Positions 34,944 through 43,973 of a stretch of 64,000 nt of DNA are shown one piece after another. A program made the position numbers and the translations under genes. The notes under the pieces were generated by a model. It saw only the letters and a list, made by a program, of their open reading frames with translations, ran no database searches and was not told where the DNA came from. The stretch's first letter is position 1. Each line of letters opens with the position of its first letter. The stretch is taken from NCBI GenBank assembly GCA_022563255.1, contig JADFNS010000011.1, positions 1 through 64,000 on the forward strand, given 5' to 3'. The DNA comes from Pseudomonadota bacterium (GTDB taxonomy: Bacteria > Pseudomonadota > Gammaproteobacteria > Steroidobacterales > Woeseiaceae).

Positions 34944-36362
34944 TTATTTTTTGCTCGTCAACCAGCTCACACCGTACGTCAGGCCAAAGCCGACGATGAA
35001 TCCGGGAATCGCTTCGTACAGGCCATGCGCGTTTGCCTTGAACCAGATGAGCCACACGACGCTGGTAATAAAGCCGCCCAACATGCCGGCGAGCACGCCG
35101 GCCCAGGTAATACGTTTGTAGTAAAGGATGCCAACCATGACCGGGCCAAAGGCGGAACCAAGACCCGACCACGACGCCAGCACGAAGTCGAATATGAGCC
35201 GCGGCTCCTGGATGCCAAGCACTACCGCTATGCCGCCAATAATGACCGTGACCAGCTTGCCGTAGTTCGAAAGTTCTTTGTCGCTCTTCGTCGTGCCAAC
35301 GATCTGCTGGTACGCGTCACGAACGACCGAAGAAGACGCCAGCAGCAAAAGCGAGTCGACCGTCGACATAATCGCCGACAGGACCACGACCAGCAGCATG
35401 CCGGAGATGACTTCAGGGAACAGGTTGTTTGAAAGAACCGGGAAGATCGTTTCCGCGTCTTCAAGGCCCGGGAACAGCGCGCGACCGGCAACGCCGGCCG
35501 TGACAGCGCCGATCGTAAATATCAGGAGCACCGATACCGAAACAATGCGCGCCTTTTTGATCTCGCCGTCGTCGCGTGCCGACATGAAGCGCACCAGTAA
35601 CTGCGGCATGCCCAGGAACGGCAGGCCAATGGCGACGAAGCTGGCGATTGCAATCCAGACCGGTTTGCTGCCGCCAGACAGCGCGAACATGTCGATCAGG
35701 GCCGGATCCTGCAACGCGAGATTGGTTTGCACTTCGCTCCAGCCACCCGACGCGATGACCGCCGCCATGGGCACCGCAATCAGGCCCAGCAGCATCAGCA
35801 CTCCCTGTACGACATCGGTGTACGACACGGCTTTGTACCCGCCGACGAACGTGTAGCCGATGATGAATATTGAGCCAACGATAACCCCGGTCTGGTAATC
35901 CATCCCGAGGAAACTGCTGAAGGCTTTGCCCGACGCCACCATCTGCGCGGTTACATAGGCCGTCACCATCACCAGAATAATGATGACGGCGACGCCGCGA
36001 ATCAGATGCCACCTGTCTTCGAATTTCGCCGCCAGAACATCGGGAATCGTGATCGCGTCCACATCATCGCCGAATCGCTTCAGCCGCCTGGATATGATCC
36101 ACCATGACGCGGCGATGCCCAGAATCTCACCCACGACGACCCAGTACGCCTGCACGCCGACCGCGTAGCCCATGCCCGACAATCCGAGTAACAACCAACC
36201 ACTTTCACCGGTCGCGTTCGTGCTAAAGGCCACGACCCAATAGGGAAGTTTCTTGCCCGCCAGATAATACCCTGACAACGTGTGCGTCTCGCGGCGGCTC
36301 CAGATCGCCAACGCAGCCAGGATGGCAAGGTAGACAATGAGTACGGTTACGGTGGTCGACAT
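34944..36362 (-). CDS. Sodium:solute symporter, PutP-like
   Basis: A 472-residue SSS-family transporter with about 13 membrane helices. The first helices carry YYLAGKKLPYWVVAFSTNATGESGW in two pieces typical of sodium/proline symporters, and AIMSTVDSLLLLASSSVVRD matches the sodium-site helix. It probably imports proline or a related solute. It starts directly after the phosphatidyltransferase stop (TGAATG), so it shares that operon. Confidence 0.85.
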   Translation of the reverse strand: MSTTVTVLIVYLAILAALAIWSRRETHTLSGYYLAGKKLPYWVVAFSTNATGESGWLLLGLSGMGYAVGVQAYWVVVGEILGIAASWWIISRRLKRFGDDVDAITIPDVLAAKFEDRWHLIRGVAVIIILVMVTAYVTAQMVASGKAFSSFLGMDYQTGVIVGSIFIIGYTFVGGYKAVSYTDVVQGVLMLLGLIAVPMAAVIASGGWSEVQTNLALQDPALIDMFALSGGSKPVWIAIASFVAIGLPFLGMPQLLVRFMSARDDGEIKKARIVSVSVLLIFTIGAVTAGVAGRALFPGLEDAETIFPVLSNNLFPEVISGMLLVVVLSAIMSTVDSLLLLASSSVVRDAYQQIVGTTKSDKELSNYGKLVTVIIGGIAVVLGIQEPRLIFDFVLASWSGLGSAFGPVMVGILYYKRITWAGVLAGMLGGFITSVVWLIWFKANAHGLYEAIPGFIVGFGLTYGVSWLTSKK

Positions 36363-37151
36363 TCAGGCGTCGCGCGTAATTCGACCAGCGATAATGCCAG
36401 CGATCATCAGGAAAACCCCGATTCCGAGGAGGTATTCCGGGTAGGTCCGGGTGATACCGCAGTAATAGATGCCGCCGATGACCAGGATTTGAAACACGTT
36501 GATGAAATTACTTTCACGGCGCATCGCCTTCGGAAACCGCAGTCTCGAAATCATTAATATGGCGAGTACAAACATCAGGATCGGAAAATACAAATGCAGC
36601 GGCAGCACCGCGGCCACGTCTTCGTGATGAATGAGAACCAACACCAGCGATGAGACCATGCCACCACCGGTTGCCGTTATCGGTATGCCGGTAAACCAGC
36701 CCGTACTCGGTTCATTCGATACCAGGTTGAATCGCGCCAGACGCATGGCCCCTGCAAGCACGAACGTCGCAATTGCGGCCAGCAAGACCCAGAACTGCCC
36801 GGACTGATATTCAACTCCGCCAATCTGCAGCCCCGCATTCAGAACCAACACGGCGGGCGCTACACCGAAGGCGACCAGGTCGGCCATCGAGTCGAATTCG
36901 GCGCCGAAGCTCGACGTCGCCTTGAGCAGGCGGGCTGAAAGTCCGTCCATGACGTCCAGCAAAGCGCACCAAACGATTATCCAGCCAGCAAGCTCCAGAT
37001 CGCCGAGCTGCGTCGTGACAATTGACGCAACGCCCAGAAGCAGGCTCAACGCAGTAAAGCTATTCGGAACGGTGTAGCGCAGGATACTCAAAGGCCAGAC
37101 TCCCAACCGGGTTCGCTCGATAAACTTCCTTCGGCCATTATTGTAACTCAC
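36363..37151 (-). CDS. CDP-alcohol phosphatidyltransferase, PssA-like
   Basis: About 262 residues, several membrane helices, with the family signature D-G-x2-A-R-x8-G-x3-D-x3-D visible as DGLSARLLKATSSFGAEFD and SMAD. It transfers a phosphatidyl group from CDP-diacylglycerol, probably to serine. Start is uncertain; I chose the GTG at 37151, eight bases after the preceding stop, because longer versions run into the outer-membrane gene. A phospholipid enzyme in an envelope-transport operon is notable. Confidence 0.8.
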   Translation of the reverse strand: MSYNNGRRKFIERTRLGVWPLSILRYTVPNSFTALSLLLGVASIVTTQLGDLELAGWIIVWCALLDVMDGLSARLLKATSSFGAEFDSMADLVAFGVAPAVLVLNAGLQIGGVEYQSGQFWVLLAAIATFVLAGAMRLARFNLVSNEPSTGWFTGIPITATGGGMVSSLVLVLIHHEDVAAVLPLHLYFPILMFVLAILMISRLRFPKAMRRESNFINVFQILVIGGIYYCGITRTYPEYLLGIGVFLMIAGIIAGRITRDA

Positions 37152-37158
37152 GCGACCG

Positions 37159-38370
37159 CTAGAAATACCAGGCAATTTGAGCGAACACGCCGGCGCCCCT
37201 CGACAGATAGCGTCCGGGAACGCCCGACTCAATTCCACCGAACTCCGTGCCGTTACCGCCCAGCGGGATGTTGATGCTTCCCAGCAAGCTCATATTGTCA
37301 GACAAGCTGAAATTCGTGATCAACTGAAATAACGCACTGGGATCGCTGATATTCGCAAGCACCGTGGGTGATACGCTCCATAGCGGCGTCATCTCGATCA
37401 GGACGCTGCTCCCCAGAAAATGTCGCCCGAGTGTAAAAGACTCGCCGCGAGTCAACCGCAACACCAGGTCCGGGTTGGCAATCAGCGACTGCGGATCGTA
37501 CGCGCCAGCGCGCTGACCGAAGCCATTGAAGTAATACTCCAACACGCCGCTCATGTTTCTTCCGGCCCAGTTCCACGAGTAGCTCAGGTTTGTCGTTAGT
37601 TGTATGTACGCGTCGATATCGGTGCGCGTAAAGACCAGGTCGCCGCCCCATATCGCGCCGCCCATCGCGTAATTTCCACCAACACCGACGACCGTGGCGC
37701 CGTAGTGCCGCGCAACAAGCACGTCGAACTCTCCGCCGCCGGTGATGCCGTGGTACTTGAATGCAATTGTTGACTCATCCCCATCGACGTCGCCACTCAC
37801 CGGATCGCGGCGAAAAACGTAGGCTCCCTGGATATCGGACCCACCATTCTGCAGGTACTGCACAGTCAACATGTCATCGCCGGTCTTGTACTCGGTGTCC
37901 ACGCTGGCCGGATTGAATGGGTTGACCAGATCCATCGGCGCGTAGAAAAAACCGTTCCCCCAGGACAGCGCCTGCCGCCCGAAGCGCACGACCGTCTTTT
38001 CGCCGGCATAACCAATCGAGAGCCGATCGAGCCTGTGCAGCAAGGCCGAGCGACTGCCTTGATTCAGTACAGCCGTGAGATCGAAAAAACGCCGCTTGTC
38101 GCCGGGCAACTGGAAGGTCTCGCCGTCGAACGCGACCAGTTGATAACTCGCGTCAAACGACCAGCCACCGACGCGGCTCGCAAAGTTCAGCCGCAAGTCG
38201 CCCTGTAGGTCCACGGAACTTTTGCCTGCGAGGTCGCGCAACACGCTGTCAGCCGGGTAGGTCTGGCCAACCATGCGCAACTTCGTATGGCCGCCCAGTT
38301 CGGTCTTGCCGTCATCCGCCATCGCAGACAAAGAACAGACGATCAGCAGTATAAATAGCCTAGGCAGCAC
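37159..38370 (-). CDS. Outer-membrane beta-barrel protein of the ABC operon
   Basis: A 403-residue exported protein (signal peptide MLPRLFILLIVCSLSAMA) with alternating beta-strand pattern and terminal aromatic residue (QIAWYF), typical of outer-membrane barrels. It contains FGRQALSWGNGFFYAPMDL, a motif seen in outer-membrane proteins encoded next to LolE-like permeases. It overlaps the ATPase gene by 11 bases and presumably provides the outer-membrane part of the pathway. Confidence 0.78.
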   Translation of the reverse strand: MLPRLFILLIVCSLSAMADDGKTELGGHTKLRMVGQTYPADSVLRDLAGKSSVDLQGDLRLNFASRVGGWSFDASYQLVAFDGETFQLPGDKRRFFDLTAVLNQGSRSALLHRLDRLSIGYAGEKTVVRFGRQALSWGNGFFYAPMDLVNPFNPASVDTEYKTGDDMLTVQYLQNGGSDIQGAYVFRRDPVSGDVDGDESTIAFKYHGITGGGEFDVLVARHYGATVVGVGGNYAMGGAIWGGDLVFTRTDIDAYIQLTTNLSYSWNWAGRNMSGVLEYYFNGFGQRAGAYDPQSLIANPDLVLRLTRGESFTLGRHFLGSSVLIEMTPLWSVSPTVLANISDPSALFQLITNFSLSDNMSLLGSINIPLGGNGTEFGGIESGVPGRYLSRGAGVFAQIAWYF

Positions 38371-39052
38371 GCTGGTCGATGTCTTCCACTATGCGACCGT
38401 CAAGCATACGGATCAGCCTTTTCGCATAGGTCATTATGTGCTGATCGTGGGTTGCGATAATAAACGTGCTGTTGTGGCGCTCGTTCAATGCAGTGAAAAG
38501 CTCCATCAGTTCGCCTGCGGTCTTTGAATCGAGATTCGCGGTCGGCTCGTCGGCAAGTACGAGTTCGGGTCTTGAAACGATGGCCCGTGCTACCGCAACA
38601 CGTTGCTGTTGCCCTCCCGACATCTTCGCCGGCCGGCGATCCTCGAGAGTCTCGAGCCCAACCTCATGTAATATCGCCAGCGACTTTTCCCGCCTTTCAC
38701 TGGCCGGCACGCCCTGCACTTGCATGACGAATTCAATGTTCTCGCGCGCAGTGAGGACCGGTATCAGATTATAAGCCTGGAACACAAATCCGATTTTCCG
38801 GAGGCGCAAATCTGCCAGGTCGCTTTTGCTCAGGTTATCGATTCGCTGACCGGCCACATAGACCTCGCCGCTGTCCGGCGTATCCAATCCGCCGATCGCG
38901 TTCAGGAGCGTTGTTTTGCCGCCACCGGACGGTGCTGACAGGCAAACAAAATCACCGCTCGTAATTTCCAGGTTGACGTGATCCAGAGCTTTGATGTCCT
39001 GATCTCCCTGGCGGTAGGTCTTGCACAAATCGACACAACGAACAGCACTCAT
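38360..39052 (-). CDS. ABC transporter ATP-binding protein, LolD/MacB type
   Basis: A 230-residue ATPase: Walker A SAPSGGGKTTL, Q-loop VFQAYNLIPVLT, signature MSGGQQQRVAVARA (Met in place of the usual Leu), Walker B LVLADEPTANLD, H-loop ATHD. It would power the two permeases encoded upstream, acting as a mechanotransmission-type exporter rather than a channel. It overlaps the permease gene by one base. Confidence 0.92.
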   Translation of the reverse strand: MSAVRCVDLCKTYRQGDQDIKALDHVNLEITSGDFVCLSAPSGGGKTTLLNAIGGLDTPDSGEVYVAGQRIDNLSKSDLADLRLRKIGFVFQAYNLIPVLTARENIEFVMQVQGVPASERREKSLAILHEVGLETLEDRRPAKMSGGQQQRVAVARAIVSRPELVLADEPTANLDSKTAGELMELFTALNERHNSTFIIATHDQHIMTYAKRLIRMLDGRIVEDIDQRAA

Positions 39053-40275
39053 TATCCAACCTTTGCCAGCGCTTCAACTGGCTTGTAACGCGACGCTCGC
39101 CACGCCGGTGAAAGACTAGCCAAAAAGCCAAGTACCAACACGACTTTGCTGGCCAGAATCATGTCGTCAACATTCAGTTTCGGATACAGGACGCTCGCCG
39201 CGCCGAACATTTCCAGCCCTTCCGCGACCACGGATACGTCGATGCCGCCCTGTAGCGACATCACGGTCGCCCAGGCCAGCATGTTGCCGGCTACCAACCC
39301 GATAAGCAGCAGCAACATCGATTCGATGAGGATTTGCCCGAGTATGCTGCCCGGTTTCATCCCCAGCGCCAGCATCAGGCCTATCTCGCGCACTCGTTCG
39401 AATACCGCCATCATCAGCGTGTTGACGAGACCGAAGGACAGAGCGAGAAAGATCACTATAATCCAGACGACGACAAAACCGTCCATCACATTAAGCATGC
39501 TTCCCAAGTAGGTATTGGTCTCATACCATCGTTGTACGGAAACGCTGTCATCGACTGCGTCCAGAATGACCTCATAGAGCGCCTCAACGTCACGATAATC
39601 ATCGCCGACGAACACAACTTCAGTGGTCTGGTTGCCAATGCGCAACATTTTCTGTACCGTCGCCCTGCCAACGAACGCATACGCCTCTTCCACTGCGCCC
39701 GTGCTCGCCGTATACAAACCCACGACTCTAAAGCCCCTGTCTGCGATATCGTTGTCGGGGTCCTGACTCATGATGACGACGCGCTTGCCAATTTCGGTTT
39801 CGAGAATGTTCGCCAGCTTCGCGCCGATGACGATTCCCTTGTCGTCGCTATCGACCAGAAACCGACCGTCCACTTCGTCGTATTTGATGAACGAAATATG
39901 TCGCTCGGCAACGGGATCGATGCCCAATAAAGTGATGCCACGCGATTCTCGCTCGCTGCTTATGACGGCCGGAACTTTGACACGACTTGACCATGCCACG
40001 ATTTCGGGATCATCGAAGCTTTGTTGTGCGGATATCGAAACAGGATTTGAAATACTGGGGTCGTCAAGAAACTTCGGATTGTGAATCTGCACGTGGCCGG
40101 GCAATGTTCTGATGCCCTCGATGATCATCTGGTCAACCATGCCGCGCGTCAGCGCTGTCATGAAGATCATCGCCCACACGCCAACGGCTATGGCGCAAAG
40201 CATGATGGTCGTGCGGCGATGGTTGCGCCACAAGTTGCGCCAGGCAAGTCGAAAGAGAACGCCGAATAGTCGCAT
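39052..40275 (-). CDS. ABC permease, FtsX/LolE type (second)
   Basis: About 407 residues: an N-terminal helix after RLAWRNLWRNHRRTT, a large periplasmic domain (about 50-270), then three helices near the C-terminus. This is the FtsX/MacB/LolCE topology. I chose the ATG at 40275, which overlaps the upstream stop by one base (TGATG), over an upstream start inside the previous gene. Probably a heterodimer with the other permease. Confidence 0.88.
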   Translation of the reverse strand: MRLFGVLFRLAWRNLWRNHRRTTIMLCAIAVGVWAMIFMTALTRGMVDQMIIEGIRTLPGHVQIHNPKFLDDPSISNPVSISAQQSFDDPEIVAWSSRVKVPAVISSERESRGITLLGIDPVAERHISFIKYDEVDGRFLVDSDDKGIVIGAKLANILETEIGKRVVIMSQDPDNDIADRGFRVVGLYTASTGAVEEAYAFVGRATVQKMLRIGNQTTEVVFVGDDYRDVEALYEVILDAVDDSVSVQRWYETNTYLGSMLNVMDGFVVVWIIVIFLALSFGLVNTLMMAVFERVREIGLMLALGMKPGSILGQILIESMLLLLIGLVAGNMLAWATVMSLQGGIDVSVVAEGLEMFGAASVLYPKLNVDDMILASKVVLVLGFLASLSPAWRASRYKPVEALAKVG

Positions 40276-41504
40276 CAGGCCACCCGCATTGCTTCGACGG
40301 GGTTTTGCCAACGCAGCCGCAGTGCCGGGTAGATCGCCGCGAGCATCGTAAAAACGAAAACGATGCCCGGCCCGGCCAGCAATGTGAGTAGATTTACGCG
40401 CGGATACATTTTCGCCGGAAGATTGAACTGCGCCGCCATTTCCTCCATGCCCGGGATAGCCAGACCATTAGTCGTAAACCAGGAGGTGAACAATGCGCCT
40501 GCAAATGCACCTAGCACAACACCCATCATTCCCATCAACGCAGTCTCAAGCATAATGAGTCCGCCAAGCTTCCCGGGCTTCAGCCCCAGCGCCATGACGA
40601 TACCGAATTCGCGGGTTCGTTCGAGCACCGACATCAGCTGCGTGTTCAGTACACTGAAAGACACCAGCACGACGAGCACGAAATACATGAAGAACGAACT
40701 GCTCATGTCCGCCTGAATGACTTGCCTCAGGCCCGGTTGCAGCGTATCCCAATCGAGTACCTGCAACTCGCTGCCGGCAGGCAGAACCGACTGCACTCGC
40801 ATCTGCAGTAACGGTACTTCGTCGAGGTCTTCGCCGACGACGACAATCTGATGGCCGGCGCCGCGCATGGAAAACGTTTCCTGAAACAAGCCCAGCGGAA
40901 TTTCTGCAATATTGCGGTCAATGGCCGTAACGCCGCTAGTGAATATGCCGACAACATCGACAACGGCTGCCGCAAACGAGCCGTCGGCCCCGCCGCCCAG
41001 CAATGTCATTTCATCGCCAATATCCACGCGGAGGTTCCGCGCAAGAATGCTGCCGATTACGATTTCCGCCGCGTCATGGTCTCGCAGGTATCGCCCATCA
41101 CGCACCAGGCCAGGAATATTGGATACGTTTTGCTCGAACTCAGGCTCCACGCCATAGACCATAACGCCATAACTGCGTTCTTCGCTTGAAGCCAGCACGA
41201 ACGTTCGCCCGCGCGCGGCCACGGCTTTCGACTGCAACTCAGCGCGTATCGTGTTTGCCAGCGGCAGGATATTGGGCACGACCTGCCGCATTTTTTGCTC
41301 GTCTTTGTATCCGGGCGCCTGCACCTGCAAATGGCCGGTGAAAATCTGCAGGGTATTGTCGATCATCATGCCGTACATGCCAAACTGCATGGACATCATG
41401 AAAACCAGCAAAATATTGCAGAACACCATCGCGCCCGTAGTAAGCCAGGTGCGGCGTGGCTGTCGCCAAAGATTGCGCCAGGCCAACCTGAGAACAATGT
41501 GCAC
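40275..41504 (-). CDS. ABC permease, FtsX/LolE type (first)
   Basis: A 409-residue FtsX/MacB-type permease: N-terminal helix after RLAWRNLWRQPRRTW, periplasmic domain about 50-260, three C-terminal helices (from SVLNTQLMSVLERTREFG on). It is homologous to the next gene in topology and opening motif, so the pair looks like an old duplication. It lies five bases after the LolA-like gene. Confidence 0.88.
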   Translation of the reverse strand: MHIVLRLAWRNLWRQPRRTWLTTGAMVFCNILLVFMMSMQFGMYGMMIDNTLQIFTGHLQVQAPGYKDEQKMRQVVPNILPLANTIRAELQSKAVAARGRTFVLASSEERSYGVMVYGVEPEFEQNVSNIPGLVRDGRYLRDHDAAEIVIGSILARNLRVDIGDEMTLLGGGADGSFAAAVVDVVGIFTSGVTAIDRNIAEIPLGLFQETFSMRGAGHQIVVVGEDLDEVPLLQMRVQSVLPAGSELQVLDWDTLQPGLRQVIQADMSSSFFMYFVLVVLVSFSVLNTQLMSVLERTREFGIVMALGLKPGKLGGLIMLETALMGMMGVVLGAFAGALFTSWFTTNGLAIPGMEEMAAQFNLPAKMYPRVNLLTLLAGPGIVFVFTMLAAIYPALRLRWQNPVEAMRVA

Positions 41505-41509
41505 GCTTG

Positions 41510-42262
41510 TCAGTCTCGCGGATTACGCAAGCTGAATTGCGTAAACAGGTTGTCATGAAACTCGACCTCGTACGCGACGAAAATGACGCTGATTTCGGTC
41601 CACTCCTGTGGTCTATCGACCTTACTCATGCGTTGTCTTTTCGCAATGATTCGACCACCCATCTCCGCGATTTCGACGGTCTCAAGAACCTTGACGAGTT
41701 CTCCGTCCTGATCGAAAAACGAGTGCCGAAGAATGACGTGATCTGCCCGAATTCGAAGCACTTCTTTACCCCACACAATCGCTGCGTCTTCAAGAGGCAC
41801 GGATTCGATTTCATAGACGGTCACACCGTCGATTATCTCTACGCCAAGGATACTGTGCTCATATTCATTGACGATCTCGTCGGTCCGCGCGATGTCCTTG
41901 TTGGAAAAATCCGAACCCATCCAACTCTGTCCCATCATCGAGGATGGCACCTTTATCACGCGATTTATTTTTGGCGAGTACAACCACATGTTGTTGTGAT
42001 CGATCAGCGTGCCATTACCACGGTCTTTCCTGGGTTCGACAATGCGCACCAGTGACTGGTCCTGCCCTTTGGTCCAGGCGCGCATCGTCATCGAGCGCTC
42101 CCAGTCGGGCCGATGAATCACCATGGTCATTTCGGTATAGGATGACAGGCCACGCCAGTGATCGATCGCGTCGCGAATAATGGTCTGTGCGTCACGCTCT
42201 TCCGCCCCTGAAACCGGGCGAAAAATACCCAACACAAGAATCAGCAAACAAAGTTTTTTCAT
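41510..42262 (-). CDS. Outer-membrane lipoprotein-sorting (LolA-like) protein
   Basis: About 250 residues with a signal peptide (MKKLCLLILVLGIFRPVSG). The mature part has the pattern of the LolA-like outer-membrane lipoprotein-sorting family: SSYTEMTMVIHRPDWERSM, a central NNMWLYSPKINRVIKV, SSMMGQSWMGSDFSNKD, and a late IIAKRQRMSKVD. It is a likely periplasmic carrier of lipid or lipoprotein between the ABC permeases and the outer membrane. The start is the ATG at 42262. It is the first gene of the operon. Confidence 0.83.
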   Translation of the reverse strand: MKKLCLLILVLGIFRPVSGAEERDAQTIIRDAIDHWRGLSSYTEMTMVIHRPDWERSMTMRAWTKGQDQSLVRIVEPRKDRGNGTLIDHNNMWLYSPKINRVIKVPSSMMGQSWMGSDFSNKDIARTDEIVNEYEHSILGVEIIDGVTVYEIESVPLEDAAIVWGKEVLRIRADHVILRHSFFDQDGELVKVLETVEIAEMGGRIIAKRQRMSKVDRPQEWTEISVIFVAYEVEFHDNLFTQFSLRNPRD

Positions 42263-42461
42263 GAACTTATCATAACGATTCGTCGGCAATACCTTAAATT
42301 CCGGACCTCACGGCCGCTGCGGATACGTGTTTCTCGCAATGGTTCTGCAAGCCAGAATAGCTAGACTGATGGCAGAGGTAAACACAAGAGCATGGCGCTG
42401 TTCCTGGAGAAGCACCAGATAGGCTCTCTGCCGGTTATGAAAAACAGGGAGCTTATCGGAA

Positions 42462-43523
42462 TTATAACCGGGACCGATTTTTCAGCGCGTGCTGAGCATC
42501 GCGCTCGGATCCGATGAATATCGCGATCCAGCGAGTTCGCTCGTCGCTCTCGAGCGCCAGTTTCAGCGCCATCGTCAACGGGACTGACAATAGCATCCCG
42601 ACCGGCCCGAAAACCCAGCCCCAAAAGACCAACCCGACGAATACGACCAGCGGCGAAATACCCACGCCGTAGCCCATCATTCGAGGTTCGATCACATTGC
42701 CGAACACGACATTGATCGCCGCGAAGCCCATTGCTGTCGCGCCCGCCGCGCCCGGTCCCAACTGCACTAGCGCCAACAGTATCGCGGGAACGGCGGCGAT
42801 AATCGATCCGATGGTTGGAATGTAATTCAGTAAAAACGCCAGCATCGCCCATAGCAAAGGGAAATCCAGGCCGATAGACCAGGTTAAAATGCCGACGCAC
42901 AGGCCTGTGGCCGCGCTGACAACAGTCTTGATACCCAGATAGCGGCCCAGGTTTTGCAAAAACACTCACGGACGTTCAAGAGAGTTGGCGCTGCGACCGA
43001 AAGCCGCTTCTACTTTCGTGCCAAAACTGGATGCTTCGAGCAGCATGAAGATCATCATGAATATGATCAAAAACATGTTGGTTAGTACGTCTTTAAGGCT
43101 GTTAAGAATCGCTGCGACAAGCCCCATCGCCCATCCCGGGTCGACCATGTCCGCAAGACTGTCCATCGACTGATCGCCACCGACGTGCTTAAGGAAAAAA
43201 TTAACCGCACCGTCGACGATGACATCGAGTCGTGCCTGGTATTCAGGCAGTGCCGCTGTGAAGTCCGCGATAGAGCTGCCCAGAATCGCTCCGATGACGG
43301 CTAATATGAGCGCCATCGCGGACACGATTGCCAGCGCCGCAAGAAAGTTCGGTAATCGTTTTTGCTGCAGCCACAACATGGGTCGCACGCTAATGAGCGC
43401 AAGAAACGCGGCGATAAGGAACGGTACGAGCAACACCTTCGCCATCTGCATACCAAAAATGATGACGATGACCGCCGCCAGACTGACGACGACGCTGCCC
43501 TTGCGGCCGGTCGCTTGAAGCAC
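42462..43523 (-). pseudogene. AI-2E family (PerM-like) transporter with in-frame TGA
   Basis: Two parts of one membrane protein in the same reading frame, separated by a single TGA at 42966-42968: ...SANSLERP, stop, VFLQNLGRYLGIKTVV... The upstream 185 codons and downstream 167 codons together give the normal length of about 353 and the normal order of helices. The expected residue at the stop is a polar one, so a CGA-to-TGA change is the simplest cause. It could be a pseudogene, a sequence error or read-through. Downstream motifs such as LLNYIPTIGSIIAAVPA are intact. Confidence 0.8.
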
Positions 43524-43526
43524 GCG

Positions 43527-43928
43527 TCAATTATCCTTTCTTGGCGTGTAGGCCTCTGCTTCTTCGGGCTTTATTTGCTCAATCTTGATCGTCCAGCGCG
43601 CCAGCATCGAGCTGATGCGCAATCGGTAGGTGCCGCCATCGTTAAACAATTTCAGGCCGTTGCCGACGAACTTCGTATGCAAAACGCGACCCCGGTGACG
43701 CCCGGATGGCACCTCTATGAGCGTAATGTCGAGGGCGACATGATCCTCGTAGCTACCATTGCTGCGCCAACCAGGGCCATCAAGTCGCCAATCGAGCAAC
43801 CACGGCGAATTCACGGTAAAGATCTCCGTCGTCCGATTGCCGGTGCCGCTGAACTCTTTGACGATGTCTCCGGCAAAGGCCGACGCCGGTAACATCGATA
43901 AGCACACAAGCAGTGCAAGTTTTCGCAT
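43527..43928 (-). CDS. Small secreted protein, unknown function
   Basis: About 133 residues with a signal peptide (MRKLALLVCLSMLPASAFA|GD), then a beta-rich domain (FTVNSPWLLDWRLDGPGW ... GGTYRLRISSMLARWTIKI). The beginning of the mature part is typical of small periplasmic beta-sandwich proteins. It lies three bases before the interrupted transporter gene, so the two are probably co-transcribed. The start is the ATG at 43928. Confidence 0.7.
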   Translation of the reverse strand: MRKLALLVCLSMLPASAFAGDIVKEFSGTGNRTTEIFTVNSPWLLDWRLDGPGWRSNGSYEDHVALDITLIEVPSGRHRGRVLHTKFVGNGLKLFNDGGTYRLRISSMLARWTIKIEQIKPEEAEAYTPRKDN

Positions 43929-43973
43929 AACTCTTTCCATCCAAAAGCAGATGATTCCCGCGCATCTGTTCTT

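Noticed and set aside
42966-42968. TGA read as selenocysteine in the transporter
   Set aside because: The expected residue is not Cys, there is no SECIS-like hairpin noticed after it, and no family precedent.
42361-42969. A 202-codon minus-strand frame overlapping the AI-2E transporter
   Set aside because: Out of frame with the conserved transporter sequence, Arg-rich and without motifs.
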